NCBI RefSeq assembly: GCF_004342585.1
Contig: NZ_SLZQ01000014.1
Coordinates: 1-64,000, forward strand
Reading direction: 5' to 3'
DNA from: Paucimonas lemoignei
GTDB taxonomy: Bacteria; Pseudomonadota; Gammaproteobacteria; Burkholderiales; Burkholderiaceae_D
DNA length: 64,000 nucleotides
Below are positions 37,443 through 45,399 of this stretch, piece after piece; the stretch's first letter is position 1; the number at the start of each line of letters is the position of its first letter. The position numbers and the translations under genes are program-made. A model generated the notes under the pieces. It saw only the letters and a list, made by a program, of their open reading frames with translations, made no database searches and was not told the DNA's origin.

Positions 37443-38834
37443 ATGACCGTTCGCACCCGTTTCGCTCCCAGCCCGACCGGCTATCTCCATCTCGGCGGCG
37501 CCCGCACCGCGCTGTTTTCCTGGGCCTATGCCCGCCATTTCGGCGGCAAATTCATCCTGCGCATCGAGGATACCGACCTGGAGCGCTCCACTCCCGAAGC
37601 GGTGCAGGCGATCCTGGACGGCATGCAATGGCTGGGTCTGGAGCATGACGAAGGCCCGTTCTACCAGATGAAGCGGATGGACCGCTATCGCGAAGTCATC
37701 GCGCAGATGCTGCAAGCTGGTACCGCATACTATTGCTACTGCACCCCCGAAGAAGTCGAAGCCATGCGCGAGCGATTCCGTGCCGCCGGTGAAAAGCCGC
37801 GCTACGACGGCACCTGGCGTCCGGAAGCGGGCAAGACCTTGCCGCCGGTTCCGGAAGGTCGCAAGCCGGTGGTACGCTTCCGTAATCCGCTTGATGGCGA
37901 CGTCACCTGGAACGATGTCGTCAAGGGCCCGATCACGATTTCCAATCGCGAACTGGACGACCTCATCATCGCCCGCCAGGATGGCACCCCGACCTACAAC
38001 TTCTGCGTGGCCATCGACGACTGGGACATGAAGATCACCCACGTCATCCGCGGCGATGACCACGTCAACAACACGCCGCGCCAGATCAATATCCTGAACG
38101 CGTTGGGCGCCACGCTGCCGCAGTATGGCCACGTGCCGATGATCCTGGGCGCCGACGGTGAGAAGTTGTCCAAGCGCCATGGTGCAGTCAGCGTCATGGA
38201 ATACCCGGCGCAGGGCTACCTGCCGGAAGCCATGCTGAACTATCTTGCACGCTTGGGCTGGAGCCACGGCGACGACGAGATTTTCTCGATGGAGCAGTTC
38301 GTCGCCTGGTTCGATACCGATCACCTGTCCAAGTCGCCGGCACAGTTCAACCCGGAAAAGCTGGCCTGGGTGAACAACCACTACATCAAGCAAGCCGACA
38401 ACGAGCGCCTGGCGAATCTCGTGCGTCCGGTGATGGAGCGTGAAGGCGCGCAATTCGAAGGCGCGCCGCCGCTGGCTTCGGCGATCGCGCTGATGAAGGA
38501 TCGCACCAATACGCTGAATGAATTGGCCGATGCCGCCATGCTGTTCTACCGCCAGCCGAATCCGGAAGCGGCCCTGCTGGCGCAGCATGTTACGGATGCC
38601 GTCAAGCCGGCGCTGGCGCAGTATGCCGAGCAAATCAGGACGGTGGAATGGAAGAAGGAAGCGCTGTCGGCAATGTTGAAGCAGGTGCTGGCCGATCATA
38701 AGCTGAAAATGCCGCAACTGGCCATGCCGCTGCGCCTGTTGATCACCGGTCAGCTGCAGACGCCATCGATCGATGCCGTGGTTGAATTGTTTGGCCGCGA
38801 GACCGTGCTGGCGCGCCTGGCTAAATACCTTTAA
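37443..38834 (+). CDS. gltX: Glutamyl-tRNA synthetase
   Basis: This is a 463-residue class I synthetase for tRNA-Glu. The HIGH-like motif is in [18 protein letters not shown], and the KMSKS equivalent is in [10 protein letters not shown]. Length is typical of the bacterial discriminating enzyme. The start at 37443 ([13 protein letters not shown]) fits the family; an upstream reading from 37392 would add 17 residues that look non-homologous. A tRNA-Glu gene lies about 200 nt downstream, a suggestive pairing without an obvious regulatory link. Confidence 0.96.
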   Translation: MTVRTRFAPSPTGYLHLGGARTALFSWAYARHFGGKFILRIEDTDLERSTPEAVQAILDGMQWLGLEHDEGPFYQMKRMDRYREVIAQMLQAGTAYYCYCTPEEVEAMRERFRAAGEKPRYDGTWRPEAGKTLPPVPEGRKPVVRFRNPLDGDVTWNDVVKGPITISNRELDDLIIARQDGTPTYNFCVAIDDWDMKITHVIRGDDHVNNTPRQINILNALGATLPQYGHVPMILGADGEKLSKRHGAVSVMEYPAQGYLPEAMLNYLARLGWSHGDDEIFSMEQFVAWFDTDHLSKSPAQFNPEKLAWVNNHYIKQADNERLANLVRPVMEREGAQFEGAPPLASAIALMKDRTNTLNELADAAMLFYRQPNPEAALLAQHVTDAVKPALAQYAEQIRTVEWKKEALSAMLKQVLADHKLKMPQLAMPLRLLITGQLQTPSIDAVVELFGRETVLARLAKYL

Positions 38835-38852
38835 GAATTTTTCAAAAGGTGA

Positions 38853-38880
38853 TTTACAGAATCGGAGAAGCTGCTATAAT
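38853..38880 (+). promoter_or_regulatory. Sigma70 promoter of tRNA-Ala (and probably tRNA-Glu)
   Basis: TTTACA (38853-38858) and a perfect TATAAT (38875-38880) are separated by 16 bases, 18 nt upstream of the mature tRNA-Ala. This is the best promoter match I see in the window. Confidence 0.7.
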
Positions 38881-38898
38881 TTCGTTTCTCTGCACCAC

Positions 38899-38974
<76 letters not shown>

Positions 38975-39031
38975 AATAAGCGGTGCGGAAGAATGCTAGA
39001 TCGTTTAGAATAGCAACACTGACAGGTTACT

Positions 39032-39107
39032 GTCCCCTTCGTCTAGAGGCCTAGGACATCACCCTTTCACGGTGAGTACAGGGGTTCGAATCCCCTAGGG
39101 GACGCCA
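39032..39107 (+). tRNA. tRNA-Glu(TTC)
   Basis: A complete 76-nt cloverleaf has acceptor GTCCCCT pairing with AGGGGAC. The anticodon stem CACCC/GGTG region holds loop TTTCAC with anticodon TTC. TTCGAAT T-loop, G discriminator and encoded CCA are present. It lies 57 nt after tRNA-Ala and probably shares its transcript, which ends at the terminator just downstream. Confidence 0.95.
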
Positions 39108-39110
39108 GAT

Positions 39111-39145
39111 AAAACGCCACGCAACTGCGTGGCGTTTTTCTTTTT
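39111..39145. terminator. Rho-independent terminator of the tRNA unit
   Basis: AAAACGCCACGCA pairs with TGCGTGGCGTTTT over a 2-nt gap, followed by a T-run. It starts 4 nt after the tRNA-Glu CCA. Confidence 0.88.
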
Positions 39146-39186
39146 GGCGTCCCCGTAGAGCGAGCACAGCTCCGCGCCTGCTGAGC

Positions 39187-39255
39187 GGCACCGGCATGCA
39201 GGCCGGTGCCTCGAAGCCTTTGCGCTTGCAAGCCTGCGCGGCCCGGCGCAAAGGC
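39187..39255. repeat. Two stacked GC-rich inverted repeats
   Basis: A perfect 9-bp hairpin, GGCACCGGC (39187-39195) with GCCGGTGCC (39202-39210), is followed by a 10-bp inverted repeat, GCCTTTGCGC (39216-39225) with GCGCAAAGGC (39246-39255). They lie in the non-coding DNA between the tRNA terminator and earP. The shape resembles a REP-type element, but I cannot check for other copies in the genome. Confidence 0.6.
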
Positions 39256-39366
39256 CGGGAGAATCTGCGGGGCGGGGTGACGCGAAGCGGCGCGCCGGGC
39301 CTGACAGCGCAGGTAATTCGAAAGTGGCACCACGCAGGCCGAAACGTTTTCATTTAAGCTTTTCCA

Positions 39367-40551
39367 ATGAGCCCAATTAAAACCCTCACCATCTTCTGCA
39401 AAGTCGTCGACAACTTTGGCGACATCGGCATTTGCTGGCGCCTGGCGCGGCAACTGCAGCGTGAGCATGGCATCGCCGTCACGCTATGGGTGGACGATTT
39501 GAAAAGCTTTCAGCGCATTTGTCCCGGAGTCTCTGCCGAAACAGAGCGTCAGCAAATCGCCGGCGTAACAGTCCGCCATTGGCGCAACCAGGAAGGTGTC
39601 TTCACGCCGCAAGACGTCACGGACGTCGTCATCGAATTTTTCGGCTGCGACATCCCGCCCGGTTACATCTCTGCCATGTCCCAGTGCGATCCCCGCCCGG
39701 TATGGCTCAACCTCGAAGGTTTGAGTGCGGAAGAATGGGTGGAGGGCTGCCATACGCTTCCCTCGATGCATCCACGCCTGTCCTTGACCAAGCATTTTTT
39801 CTATCCCGGTTTCACCGGCAAAACCGGCGGCTTGTTGCATGAGGCATCGCTGGATGAGGAGCGCGAACGGTTTCAGTCCGACCCGGCAGCCATGGCCGCC
39901 TTCCTGGCAAAGCTGGGCGTCACCGACGATGAACGGCAGGCATTGAAGGTTTCCCTGTTCTGCTATCCCCATGCACCGGTACGGGAGCTATTTCAGACAT
40001 GGGAGAGTGGTACGACAGCCGTCACCTGTCTCGTGCCCGAGGGCGTCGCAAGAGACGCCGTGCAGGAATTCCTCGGCGCGGAAGCGAAGCCAGGCATGGC
40101 ACGTACACGCGGTGTGCTGACCGTGCGCGTATTGCCTTTTGTTCCTCAGCCCGACTATGACAAGCTGCTATGGGCATGCGACCTCAATTTCGTGCGTGGC
40201 GAAGACTCCTTCGTTCGGGCGCAATGGGCAGACAAGCCTTTCATCTGGCATATCTATCCGCAGGATGAAAACCTGCATCACGTGAAGCTGCGCGCCTTCC
40301 TGCAGCGATATGCAAATGGAATCGATAGCCTGATCAATGTATCGCTGGCTTGGAATGGCGCCGGCAATGACGATCACGCAAAGTCAGCAACATGGGCCGC
40401 AATCTGGCCGCCATTCCTGGACGATTTGCCAAATATGGCGAAGCGAACCAGCGATTGGCATCGGCAAATCGCCGCAAACGGAGATTTTGCTTCCAATCTA
40501 CTGAACTTTGCCGCCGCGCTCAGGTCAGTGCCTGCAGAAAACAAAGTATAA
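39367..40551 (+). CDS. earP: EF-P arginine rhamnosyltransferase
   Basis: EarP transfers rhamnose from dTDP-rhamnose to Arg32 of elongation factor P, activating it to relieve ribosome stalling at polyproline stretches. This 394-residue GT-B protein has the family N-terminus FCKVVDNFGDIGICWRLARQL (with the catalytic-region aspartate) and the nucleotide-sugar site RGEDSFVRAQWADKPFIWHIY. It lies 107 nt upstream of efp, whose product has Arg at position 32, so enzyme and substrate are neighbours. Confidence 0.95.
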   Translation: MSPIKTLTIFCKVVDNFGDIGICWRLARQLQREHGIAVTLWVDDLKSFQRICPGVSAETERQQIAGVTVRHWRNQEGVFTPQDVTDVVIEFFGCDIPPGYISAMSQCDPRPVWLNLEGLSAEEWVEGCHTLPSMHPRLSLTKHFFYPGFTGKTGGLLHEASLDEERERFQSDPAAMAAFLAKLGVTDDERQALKVSLFCYPHAPVRELFQTWESGTTAVTCLVPEGVARDAVQEFLGAEAKPGMARTRGVLTVRVLPFVPQPDYDKLLWACDLNFVRGEDSFVRAQWADKPFIWHIYPQDENLHHVKLRAFLQRYANGIDSLINVSLAWNGAGNDDHAKSATWAAIWPPFLDDLPNMAKRTSDWHRQIAANGDFASNLLNFAAALRSVPAENKV

Positions 40552-40658
40552 TATCTGGTTGATCCAAAACGTTTGTTCGATCAAACGTGCGCTGACGGCG
40601 CTGTTGGCCAGGGGCGCCAGAAGACATTTACGCAACCCATTTTTTACGATCATTCTCT

Positions 40659-41234
40659 ATGAAATTTGCAAAAGAAATTCGTGTTGGCAACATCATTATG
40701 GTTGACGGCAAGCCCTTCATCGTGCTGCGCTCCGACGTCAACGGTTCGAGCCGCACGGGCTTTACCTACAAGTGGAAGATGAAAAATCTTCTGACCAATG
40801 CGCCCCTGGAAAACGTCTTCCGCGGTGACGACAAGTTCGACGTCGTCGTTCTCGACAAGAAGCCGGTGACCTATTCCTACTTCGCCGATCCGCTGTACGT
40901 CTTCATGGATGAAGAGTACAACCAGTACGAGATCGAAGAAGAAAACCTGGGCGAAGCATTGAATTACCTGAAAGACGGCATGGAATGCGAAGCCGTGTTC
41001 TATGACGGCAAAGCGATTTCCGTCGAACTGCCGATCACCATCGCGCGCCAGATCGTTTACTCCGAGCCGGCAGTCAAGGGTAATACCTCGGGCAACGTCC
41101 TGAAGGAAGCTCGTATCGAAAACGCCATCGAATCGAAGCAGTACACCGTTCAGGTGCCGCTGTTCGTGGACCAGGGCGACACCATCGAAATCGACACCCG
41201 TACCAACGAGTACAAGCGCGTCGTGCGTAACTAA
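40659..41234 (+). CDS. efp: Elongation factor P (arginine type)
   Basis: EF-P is a three-domain tRNA-like factor that promotes peptide-bond formation at proline-rich sequences. This one is 191 residues. The modified loop reads NGSSRTGF, placing Arg at residue 32, the site rhamnosylated by EarP, instead of the lysine used by EpmA systems. The C-terminal segment with [10 protein letters not shown] is family-typical. No strong ribosome site is visible before the ATG. A short inverted repeat (ACGTTTG/CAAACGT, 40569-40588) is in the leader. Confidence 0.97.
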   Translation: MKFAKEIRVGNIIMVDGKPFIVLRSDVNGSSRTGFTYKWKMKNLLTNAPLENVFRGDDKFDVVVLDKKPVTYSYFADPLYVFMDEEYNQYEIEEENLGEALNYLKDGMECEAVFYDGKAISVELPITIARQIVYSEPAVKGNTSGNVLKEARIENAIESKQYTVQVPLFVDQGDTIEIDTRTNEYKRVVRN

Positions 41235-41248
41235 GCTCCTCCGGGATC

Positions 41249-41289
41249 AAAAAACGCTGCCGAATGTAACAATCGGCAGCGTTTTTTTT
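41249..41289. terminator. Rho-independent terminator after efp
   Basis: AAAAAACGCTGCCGA pairs with TCGGCAGCGTTTTTT over a 9-nt loop, 14 nt after the efp stop, followed by further T's. Confidence 0.92.
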
Positions 41290-41485
41290 CACCTGAAAAC
41301 TGGGCAGTCGTCTTTATTTAAAAAAATCTTTCGAAATTGTAACAATCTAGGAACTTTCTGAAGTTGCTATTGACCAATGCAGGTGCCTTTAATGTTTCTC
41401 AATGGCATCAGGTGGCAGCCTGAGCTTGGCGCGAACAATTTTTTTAAACCAGACAAATAACTGTCTCCCATTTTCAGGAGTGAGC

Positions 41486-42043
41486 ATGCTTCGTTCAGAC
41501 AACCTTTTCGGCAAACGTGATTCCAACACTGCTTCCACCGCTAACACCCCGGCCCAGCCTTTCGGCAGCAGCCTGACTTCGGGTTCGACCGGTGGCATTT
41601 CCCGGACTACCATGCCTGCTTCGCTCGACGCCAGCGCCAAGACCGCACCGGAAGCCGCACCCGCAACCTCCAGCACCAATGAAATGGGCAGCAAGCTGAT
41701 CGTCGGCCCGAACATCAAACTGAAGGGCGTCGAAATCACCGATTGCGATACGCTGGTGGTCGAAGGCCGCGTCGAAGCGACCATGGATTCCCGTGTTATC
41801 CAGATCGCCGAATGCGGCGCGTTCAAGGGTTCTGCTGAAATCGACATCGCTGAAATCCGCGGCGAATTCGACGGCGACCTGACCGTGCGCCAGAAGCTGG
41901 TGATTTACGCAACTGGTAAAGTGACCGGCAAGATCCGTTACGGCAAAGTCGTGATCGAAGAAGGCGGCCAACTCGCCGGTGATGTGCAAGTCGGCACCAC
42001 CGCGGCAGCTGCCAGCAAGCTGTCCGTCGCCAAGGCCAGCTAA
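41486..42043 (+). CDS. Bactofilin family cytoskeletal protein
   Basis: Bactofilins polymerise without nucleotides into filaments used in cell shape, stalk or chromosome positioning. This 185-residue protein has a disordered Ser/Thr/Ala-rich N-terminus (about 60 residues) followed by the right-handed beta-helix repeat region, from KLIVGPNIKLKGVEITDCD through DTLVVEGRVEA, RGEFDGDLTVRQKLVIY and GKVTGKIRYGKVVIEEGG. The C-terminus is Ala-rich. CAGGAG precedes the ATG at 41486. It stands alone; no M23 peptidase, the frequent partner, is next to it. Confidence 0.9.
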   Translation: MLRSDNLFGKRDSNTASTANTPAQPFGSSLTSGSTGGISRTTMPASLDASAKTAPEAAPATSSTNEMGSKLIVGPNIKLKGVEITDCDTLVVEGRVEATMDSRVIQIAECGAFKGSAEIDIAEIRGEFDGDLTVRQKLVIYATGKVTGKIRYGKVVIEEGGQLAGDVQVGTTAAAASKLSVAKAS

Positions 42044-42059
42044 TAAGAGTTATTCAAGT

Positions 42060-42152
42060 CCGGCCTTTGTGGCCGGCTGAATTCGCAGGCATGAGCCTGC
42101 ACAGTTCTCGGACGCGCGAATGGCGGCGAAAGCTGCTGGACGCGCGACTTTC
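42060..42152. repeat. Run of short hairpins after the bactofilin gene
   Basis: CCGGCC/GGCCGG (42060-42076) is followed by GCAGGC/GCCTGC (42085-42100). A longer arm, GGCGAAAG with CTTTCGCC (about 42124-42153), encloses a repeat of GGACGCGCGA that also occurs just upstream. The stretch precedes the terminator at 42153. It may be a structured 3' untranslated region. Confidence 0.5.
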
Positions 42153-42186
42153 GCCAGCATCCTGCAAGGGAAGCTGGCTTTTTTTA
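42153..42186 (+). terminator. Rho-independent terminator after the bactofilin gene
   Basis: GCCAGC pairs with GCTGGC across a 14-nt loop, followed directly by seven T's. It probably ends the bactofilin transcript, about 140 nt before purU. Confidence 0.7.
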
Positions 42187-42329
42187 TGCGCGCTCGTGGC
42201 GCAAATGCGGCCTTTGCCCGCCTGTTGCCGCGTCTGTCGCAGGAATCTTGCGCGCAGTTGGGGAAAATATTCCCAGCCGTGCGACAATAATAAGGTTTCG
42301 CAACAATGGAATAACCGTTTCGACATCCC

Positions 42330-43205
42330 ATGACCACCACGCATCCGGAATACATCCTTACCTTATCCTGTCATGACCGGCGCGGTATCGTGCACCGCGT
42401 TTCGGGCTTTCTCGCCGAGCACGGCTGCAACATCATCGATTCCGCCCAGTTCGGCGACGCGACTTCACAGCTGTTTTTCATGCGCGTGCATTTTTCGCTC
42501 GAAGACGAATCCCTGACCGATACGACCCTGCGCGCGCATTTCGCCGCCGTGGCCGATGGCATGGGCATGAACTGGCAACTGAACGACGCCAGGAAAAAGC
42601 CGCGCGTGATGCTGATGGTCTCCAAGATCGGCCATTGCCTGAATGACCTGCTGTTCCGCTACAAGAGCGGCCTGCTGCCGGTAGAAATCCCGGCGATTGT
42701 CTCCAACCATACCGATTTCTATCAGCTGGCCGCCAGCTACAACATCCCGTTCCACCACCTGCCGCTGGCAGCCGGCGCTTCGGCCGAAGCCAAGCGCGCG
42801 CAGGAGAAAAAGATACTGGAAATCGTCGAGGCCAATAACATCGACCTGGTGGTGCTGGCGCGCTACATGCAGATCCTGTCGCCGGAGATGTGCGAGGCTT
42901 TAAAGGGCAGGGCGATCAATATCCACCATTCCTTCCTGCCCAGCTTCAAGGGAGCCAAGCCGTATTACCAGGCGCATGACCGCGGGGTGAAGCTGATCGG
43001 CGCCACCGCGCATTTCGTCACCAGCGATCTCGATGAAGGTCCGATCATCGAACAGGGCGTCGAACGCGTCGACCATTCGATGGGGCCGGACACGCTGACC
43101 GCCATCGGCCGCGATATCGAATGCGTGGTGCTGGCACGCGCGGTGAAGTGGTTTGTCGAGCACCGGATTCTGCTGAACGGTCACAAGACCGTGGTGTTCA
43201 ACTAG
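42330..43205 (+). CDS. purU: Formyltetrahydrofolate deformylase
   Basis: PurU hydrolyses 10-formyltetrahydrofolate to formate and tetrahydrofolate, balancing one-carbon pools. The 291-residue protein has an N-terminal ACT domain (LSCHDRRGIVHRVSGFLAE, residues about 10-85) and a formyltransferase-fold catalytic domain with INIHHSFLPSFKGAKPY and GATAHFVTSDLDEGPII, including the catalytic histidine and aspartate. Length is normal. A terminator follows and serves the convergent esterase gene too. Confidence 0.95.
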   Translation: MTTTHPEYILTLSCHDRRGIVHRVSGFLAEHGCNIIDSAQFGDATSQLFFMRVHFSLEDESLTDTTLRAHFAAVADGMGMNWQLNDARKKPRVMLMVSKIGHCLNDLLFRYKSGLLPVEIPAIVSNHTDFYQLAASYNIPFHHLPLAAGASAEAKRAQEKKILEIVEANNIDLVVLARYMQILSPEMCEALKGRAINIHHSFLPSFKGAKPYYQAHDRGVKLIGATAHFVTSDLDEGPIIEQGVERVDHSMGPDTLTAIGRDIECVVLARAVKWFVEHRILLNGHKTVVFN

Positions 43206-43250
43206 GCTGCTGCGCAACGACCGTATCTGCCTCGTTCGAGCCGCTGAAAC

Positions 43251-43281
43251 AAAAAAGGAACCTCTGCGGTTCCTTTTTTAT
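43251..43281. terminator. Bidirectional rho-independent terminator
   Basis: AAAAAAGGAACC pairs with GGTTCCTTTTTT over a 5-nt loop. It lies between the convergent purU and carboxylesterase genes. Confidence 0.92.
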
Positions 43282-43297
43282 TGGGTGCTCGCAAACT

Positions 43298-43972
43298 TCA
43301 GGCCAGCACGCGTTTAAGCCATGCACCGATATCCTCGACTTCTTCCATGCAGACGGAATGCTGCATCGGGTATTCGTGCCATTCGACTTCATAGCCCAGT
43401 TCCTGCAGGATGGCTTTTGAATCGCGCGCGCGCTGAATCGGGATAACCGGGTCGCCGAGACCATGGGCCATGAAAATCGGCGTGGCCTGGTTGGCGGCAT
43501 GGCGTTCGGCGGCAACCTTGTCGGCCAGCGTCAGGTAACCGGACAGGCAGAGCAAGCCGCCCAGCGGTTCCGGATGGCGCAAGCCGGTTTGCAGCGTCAT
43601 GGCGCAGCCTTGCGAAAAACCGGCCAGCAGGATGCGGTTCGATGGAATGCCGCGTGCCTTTTCGCGCGCGATCAATTGTTCGATGGATTGCTGCGAGTGG
43701 CGCAGGCCGGCTTCATCCTCGCGGCGCGTCAGGTCTTCTCCCAGCAGGATGTCGTACCAGGAGCGCATGATATAGCCGCCGTTCATGGTCACCGGCATCA
43801 TCGGTGCATGCGGGAATACGAAGCGGATCGCCGGGCAGCCGGACAGGTCCAGTTCGCGCACGATGGGCACGAAGTCCGAACCATCGGCGCCGAGGCCGTG
43901 CATCCAGATGATGGAAACAGTCGGGTCGGGCGCAGTGTCGATCTGGATGGTTTCGAGGAGGGCGTCGCTCAT
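43298..43972 (-). CDS. Phospholipase/carboxylesterase family hydrolase
   Basis: This 224-residue alpha/beta hydrolase is of the small carboxylesterase/acyl-protein thioesterase type. The early motif IIWMHGLGADGSDF forms the oxyanion hole region. The nucleophile serine is in LAGFSQGCAM, the acid in AHGLGDPVI, and the catalytic histidine in YPMQHSVCMEE. There is no signal peptide, so it is probably cytoplasmic. The natural substrate is unknown. It lies 79 nt from mogA in the same direction. Confidence 0.9.
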   Translation of the reverse strand: MSDALLETIQIDTAPDPTVSIIWMHGLGADGSDFVPIVRELDLSGCPAIRFVFPHAPMMPVTMNGGYIMRSWYDILLGEDLTRREDEAGLRHSQQSIEQLIAREKARGIPSNRILLAGFSQGCAMTLQTGLRHPEPLGGLLCLSGYLTLADKVAAERHAANQATPIFMAHGLGDPVIPIQRARDSKAILQELGYEVEWHEYPMQHSVCMEEVEDIGAWLKRVLA

Positions 43973-44051
43973 GGTTCGTCGGTATGTCTGTCGCTATTGG
44001 TTGCAGTGAATGGAAGACTTGAATTGCATCGTGGCGTAAAACGGCGCGTCG

Positions 44052-44672
44052 TCAGGATTTGACGCGGATTGCCGACTTTGGCCGGAAGGCCTTGCACACG
44101 GCTTCATGCGTTTCGACATACGGACCGCCGATCAGGTCGATGCAGTACGGGACGGCCGCGAAGATGCCGGGCACGATCGGTTTGCCATCGGCATCTTTCA
44201 GACCTTCCAGGGTTTCCTTGATCGATTTCGGCTGGCCCGGCAGATTCATGATGAGTGCGGCGTGGTCTTGCGTTTCGCGGATCACCGCCACCTGGCGTGA
44301 AAGAATCGCGGTCGGGACGAAATGCAGGCTGATCTGCCGCATCTGCTCGCCGAAGCCCGGCATTTCCTTGGTGGCCACAGCCAGCGTGGCTTCCGGCGTG
44401 ACGTCGCGACGCGCCGGGCCGGTGCCGCCGGTGGTCAGCACCAGGTCGCAGCCGGCCACGTCGACCAGCTCGATCAGCGTCTCTTCAATGGTGGCGCGGT
44501 CATCGGGAATCAGGCGCGATTCCATGCGCCAGGGACTTGCCAGTGCGGAGCTAAACCATTCCTGCAGGGCAGGCACGCCCTGGTCCTGGTAAGTGCCGGA
44601 AGAAGCGCGGTCGGAAATCGAGACCAGGCCGACAATCAGTTCGTCCGGATCATTCCTCGTCGGTTTCGTCAT
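44052..44672 (-). CDS. mogA: Molybdopterin adenylyltransferase MogA
   Basis: MogA adenylates molybdopterin before molybdenum insertion. This 206-residue protein has the MoaB/Mog fold signature VLTTGGTGPARRDVTPEA and an N-terminal VGLVSISDRASSGTYQD. The C-terminal region IVPGIFAAVPYCIDLIGGP is conserved in the family. It overlaps the end of darP by 23 nt, which suggests a shared transcript. No other molybdenum-cofactor gene is in the window. Confidence 0.94.
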   Translation of the reverse strand: MTKPTRNDPDELIVGLVSISDRASSGTYQDQGVPALQEWFSSALASPWRMESRLIPDDRATIEETLIELVDVAGCDLVLTTGGTGPARRDVTPEATLAVATKEMPGFGEQMRQISLHFVPTAILSRQVAVIRETQDHAALIMNLPGQPKSIKETLEGLKDADGKPIVPGIFAAVPYCIDLIGGPYVETHEAVCKAFRPKSAIRVKS

Positions 44673-45249
44673 CAGTATCGCTTCCCGTGTCTGGAGTGGC
44701 GGTTGAGGCGGATTTTTCCAGCTCCTTCAGGATCTGGAAGATTTCACGATAGGCCTTGGGCGGCTTGTTCTCGGCCTGTTCCTTGCGGGCGTTGCGAATC
44801 AGCGTGCGCAGGCGTTGCGCATCGAGTTCCGGATGCTGCGCCAGCAATTCGGTGAGCGCCTTGTCGTCGGCAAGCAGCTTTTCGCGGCGGCGTTCCAACA
44901 GGTGCAGCGCGGCGGTCTCGGCCTTGGAGGTGCCGTGCCAGCTGTCGATGACTTTCTGGATGGCGGCGACTTCGTGTTCTTCCAGGCTGCGCATCTTCTT
45001 GCCGACATACTGCAGCTGGCGGCGGCGGCCTTCGTGATCCTTGATCTTCTGGCATTCGAGGATGGCGTCGCGCACGTCTTCCGGCATCGGCACGGACTTG
45101 ACGCGGTCGCGCGATTGCGAGATCAATTCTTCGCCGAGCTTTTGCAGGGCAGTCATCTCGCGTTTCAGTTGGGACTTGGAGGGGCGGTCATATTCCTGTT
45201 CGAACTCGCTGGATTGGAATCCGCAGGAACCGCGATTGGGATTTGGCAT
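44650..45249 (-). CDS. darP: Ribosome biogenesis factor DarP (YjgA/DUF615)
   Basis: This 199-residue, highly charged helical protein belongs to DUF615 (YjgA), shown in E. coli to associate with the late 50S subunit assembly intermediate. The core YDRPSKSQLKREMTALQKLGEEL is followed by RRRQLQYVGKKMR and an acidic tail (DTGSDTDDETDEE). I start at the ATG at 45249 because the family homology begins just after it. A reading from 45354 would extend into the divergent promoter of pmbA. It overlaps mogA. Confidence 0.9.
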   Translation of the reverse strand: MPNPNRGSCGFQSSEFEQEYDRPSKSQLKREMTALQKLGEELISQSRDRVKSVPMPEDVRDAILECQKIKDHEGRRRQLQYVGKKMRSLEEHEVAAIQKVIDSWHGTSKAETAALHLLERRREKLLADDKALTELLAQHPELDAQRLRTLIRNARKEQAENKPPKAYREIFQILKELEKSASTATPDTGSDTDDETDEE

Positions 45250-45399
45250 GGATTTGCGTGAGGCTGAAGCGATTTTGTCAACGGCTGCTATCATAACCGC
45301 TTTCCCGCTGATTGCGGATAAAGCCGCCGCACAGTTAATGTCGATTAATGCCAATTAACCCCGGTGACTGCCTACTATCAAGAAAGAAGACTCCAGCCC

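Noticed and set aside
37323-38717. 464-codon frame antisense to gltX
   Set aside because: gltX is certain from its synthetase motifs and this is its shadow.
39051-39353. Minus-strand frames overlapping tRNA-Glu and the GC-rich hairpins
   Set aside because: They run through a tRNA gene and a terminator and their translations are Arg/Pro-rich with no motif.
42187-42329. ZTP (pfl) riboswitch before purU
   Set aside because: One-carbon genes often carry it, but the conserved pfl motif elements are not recognisable here.
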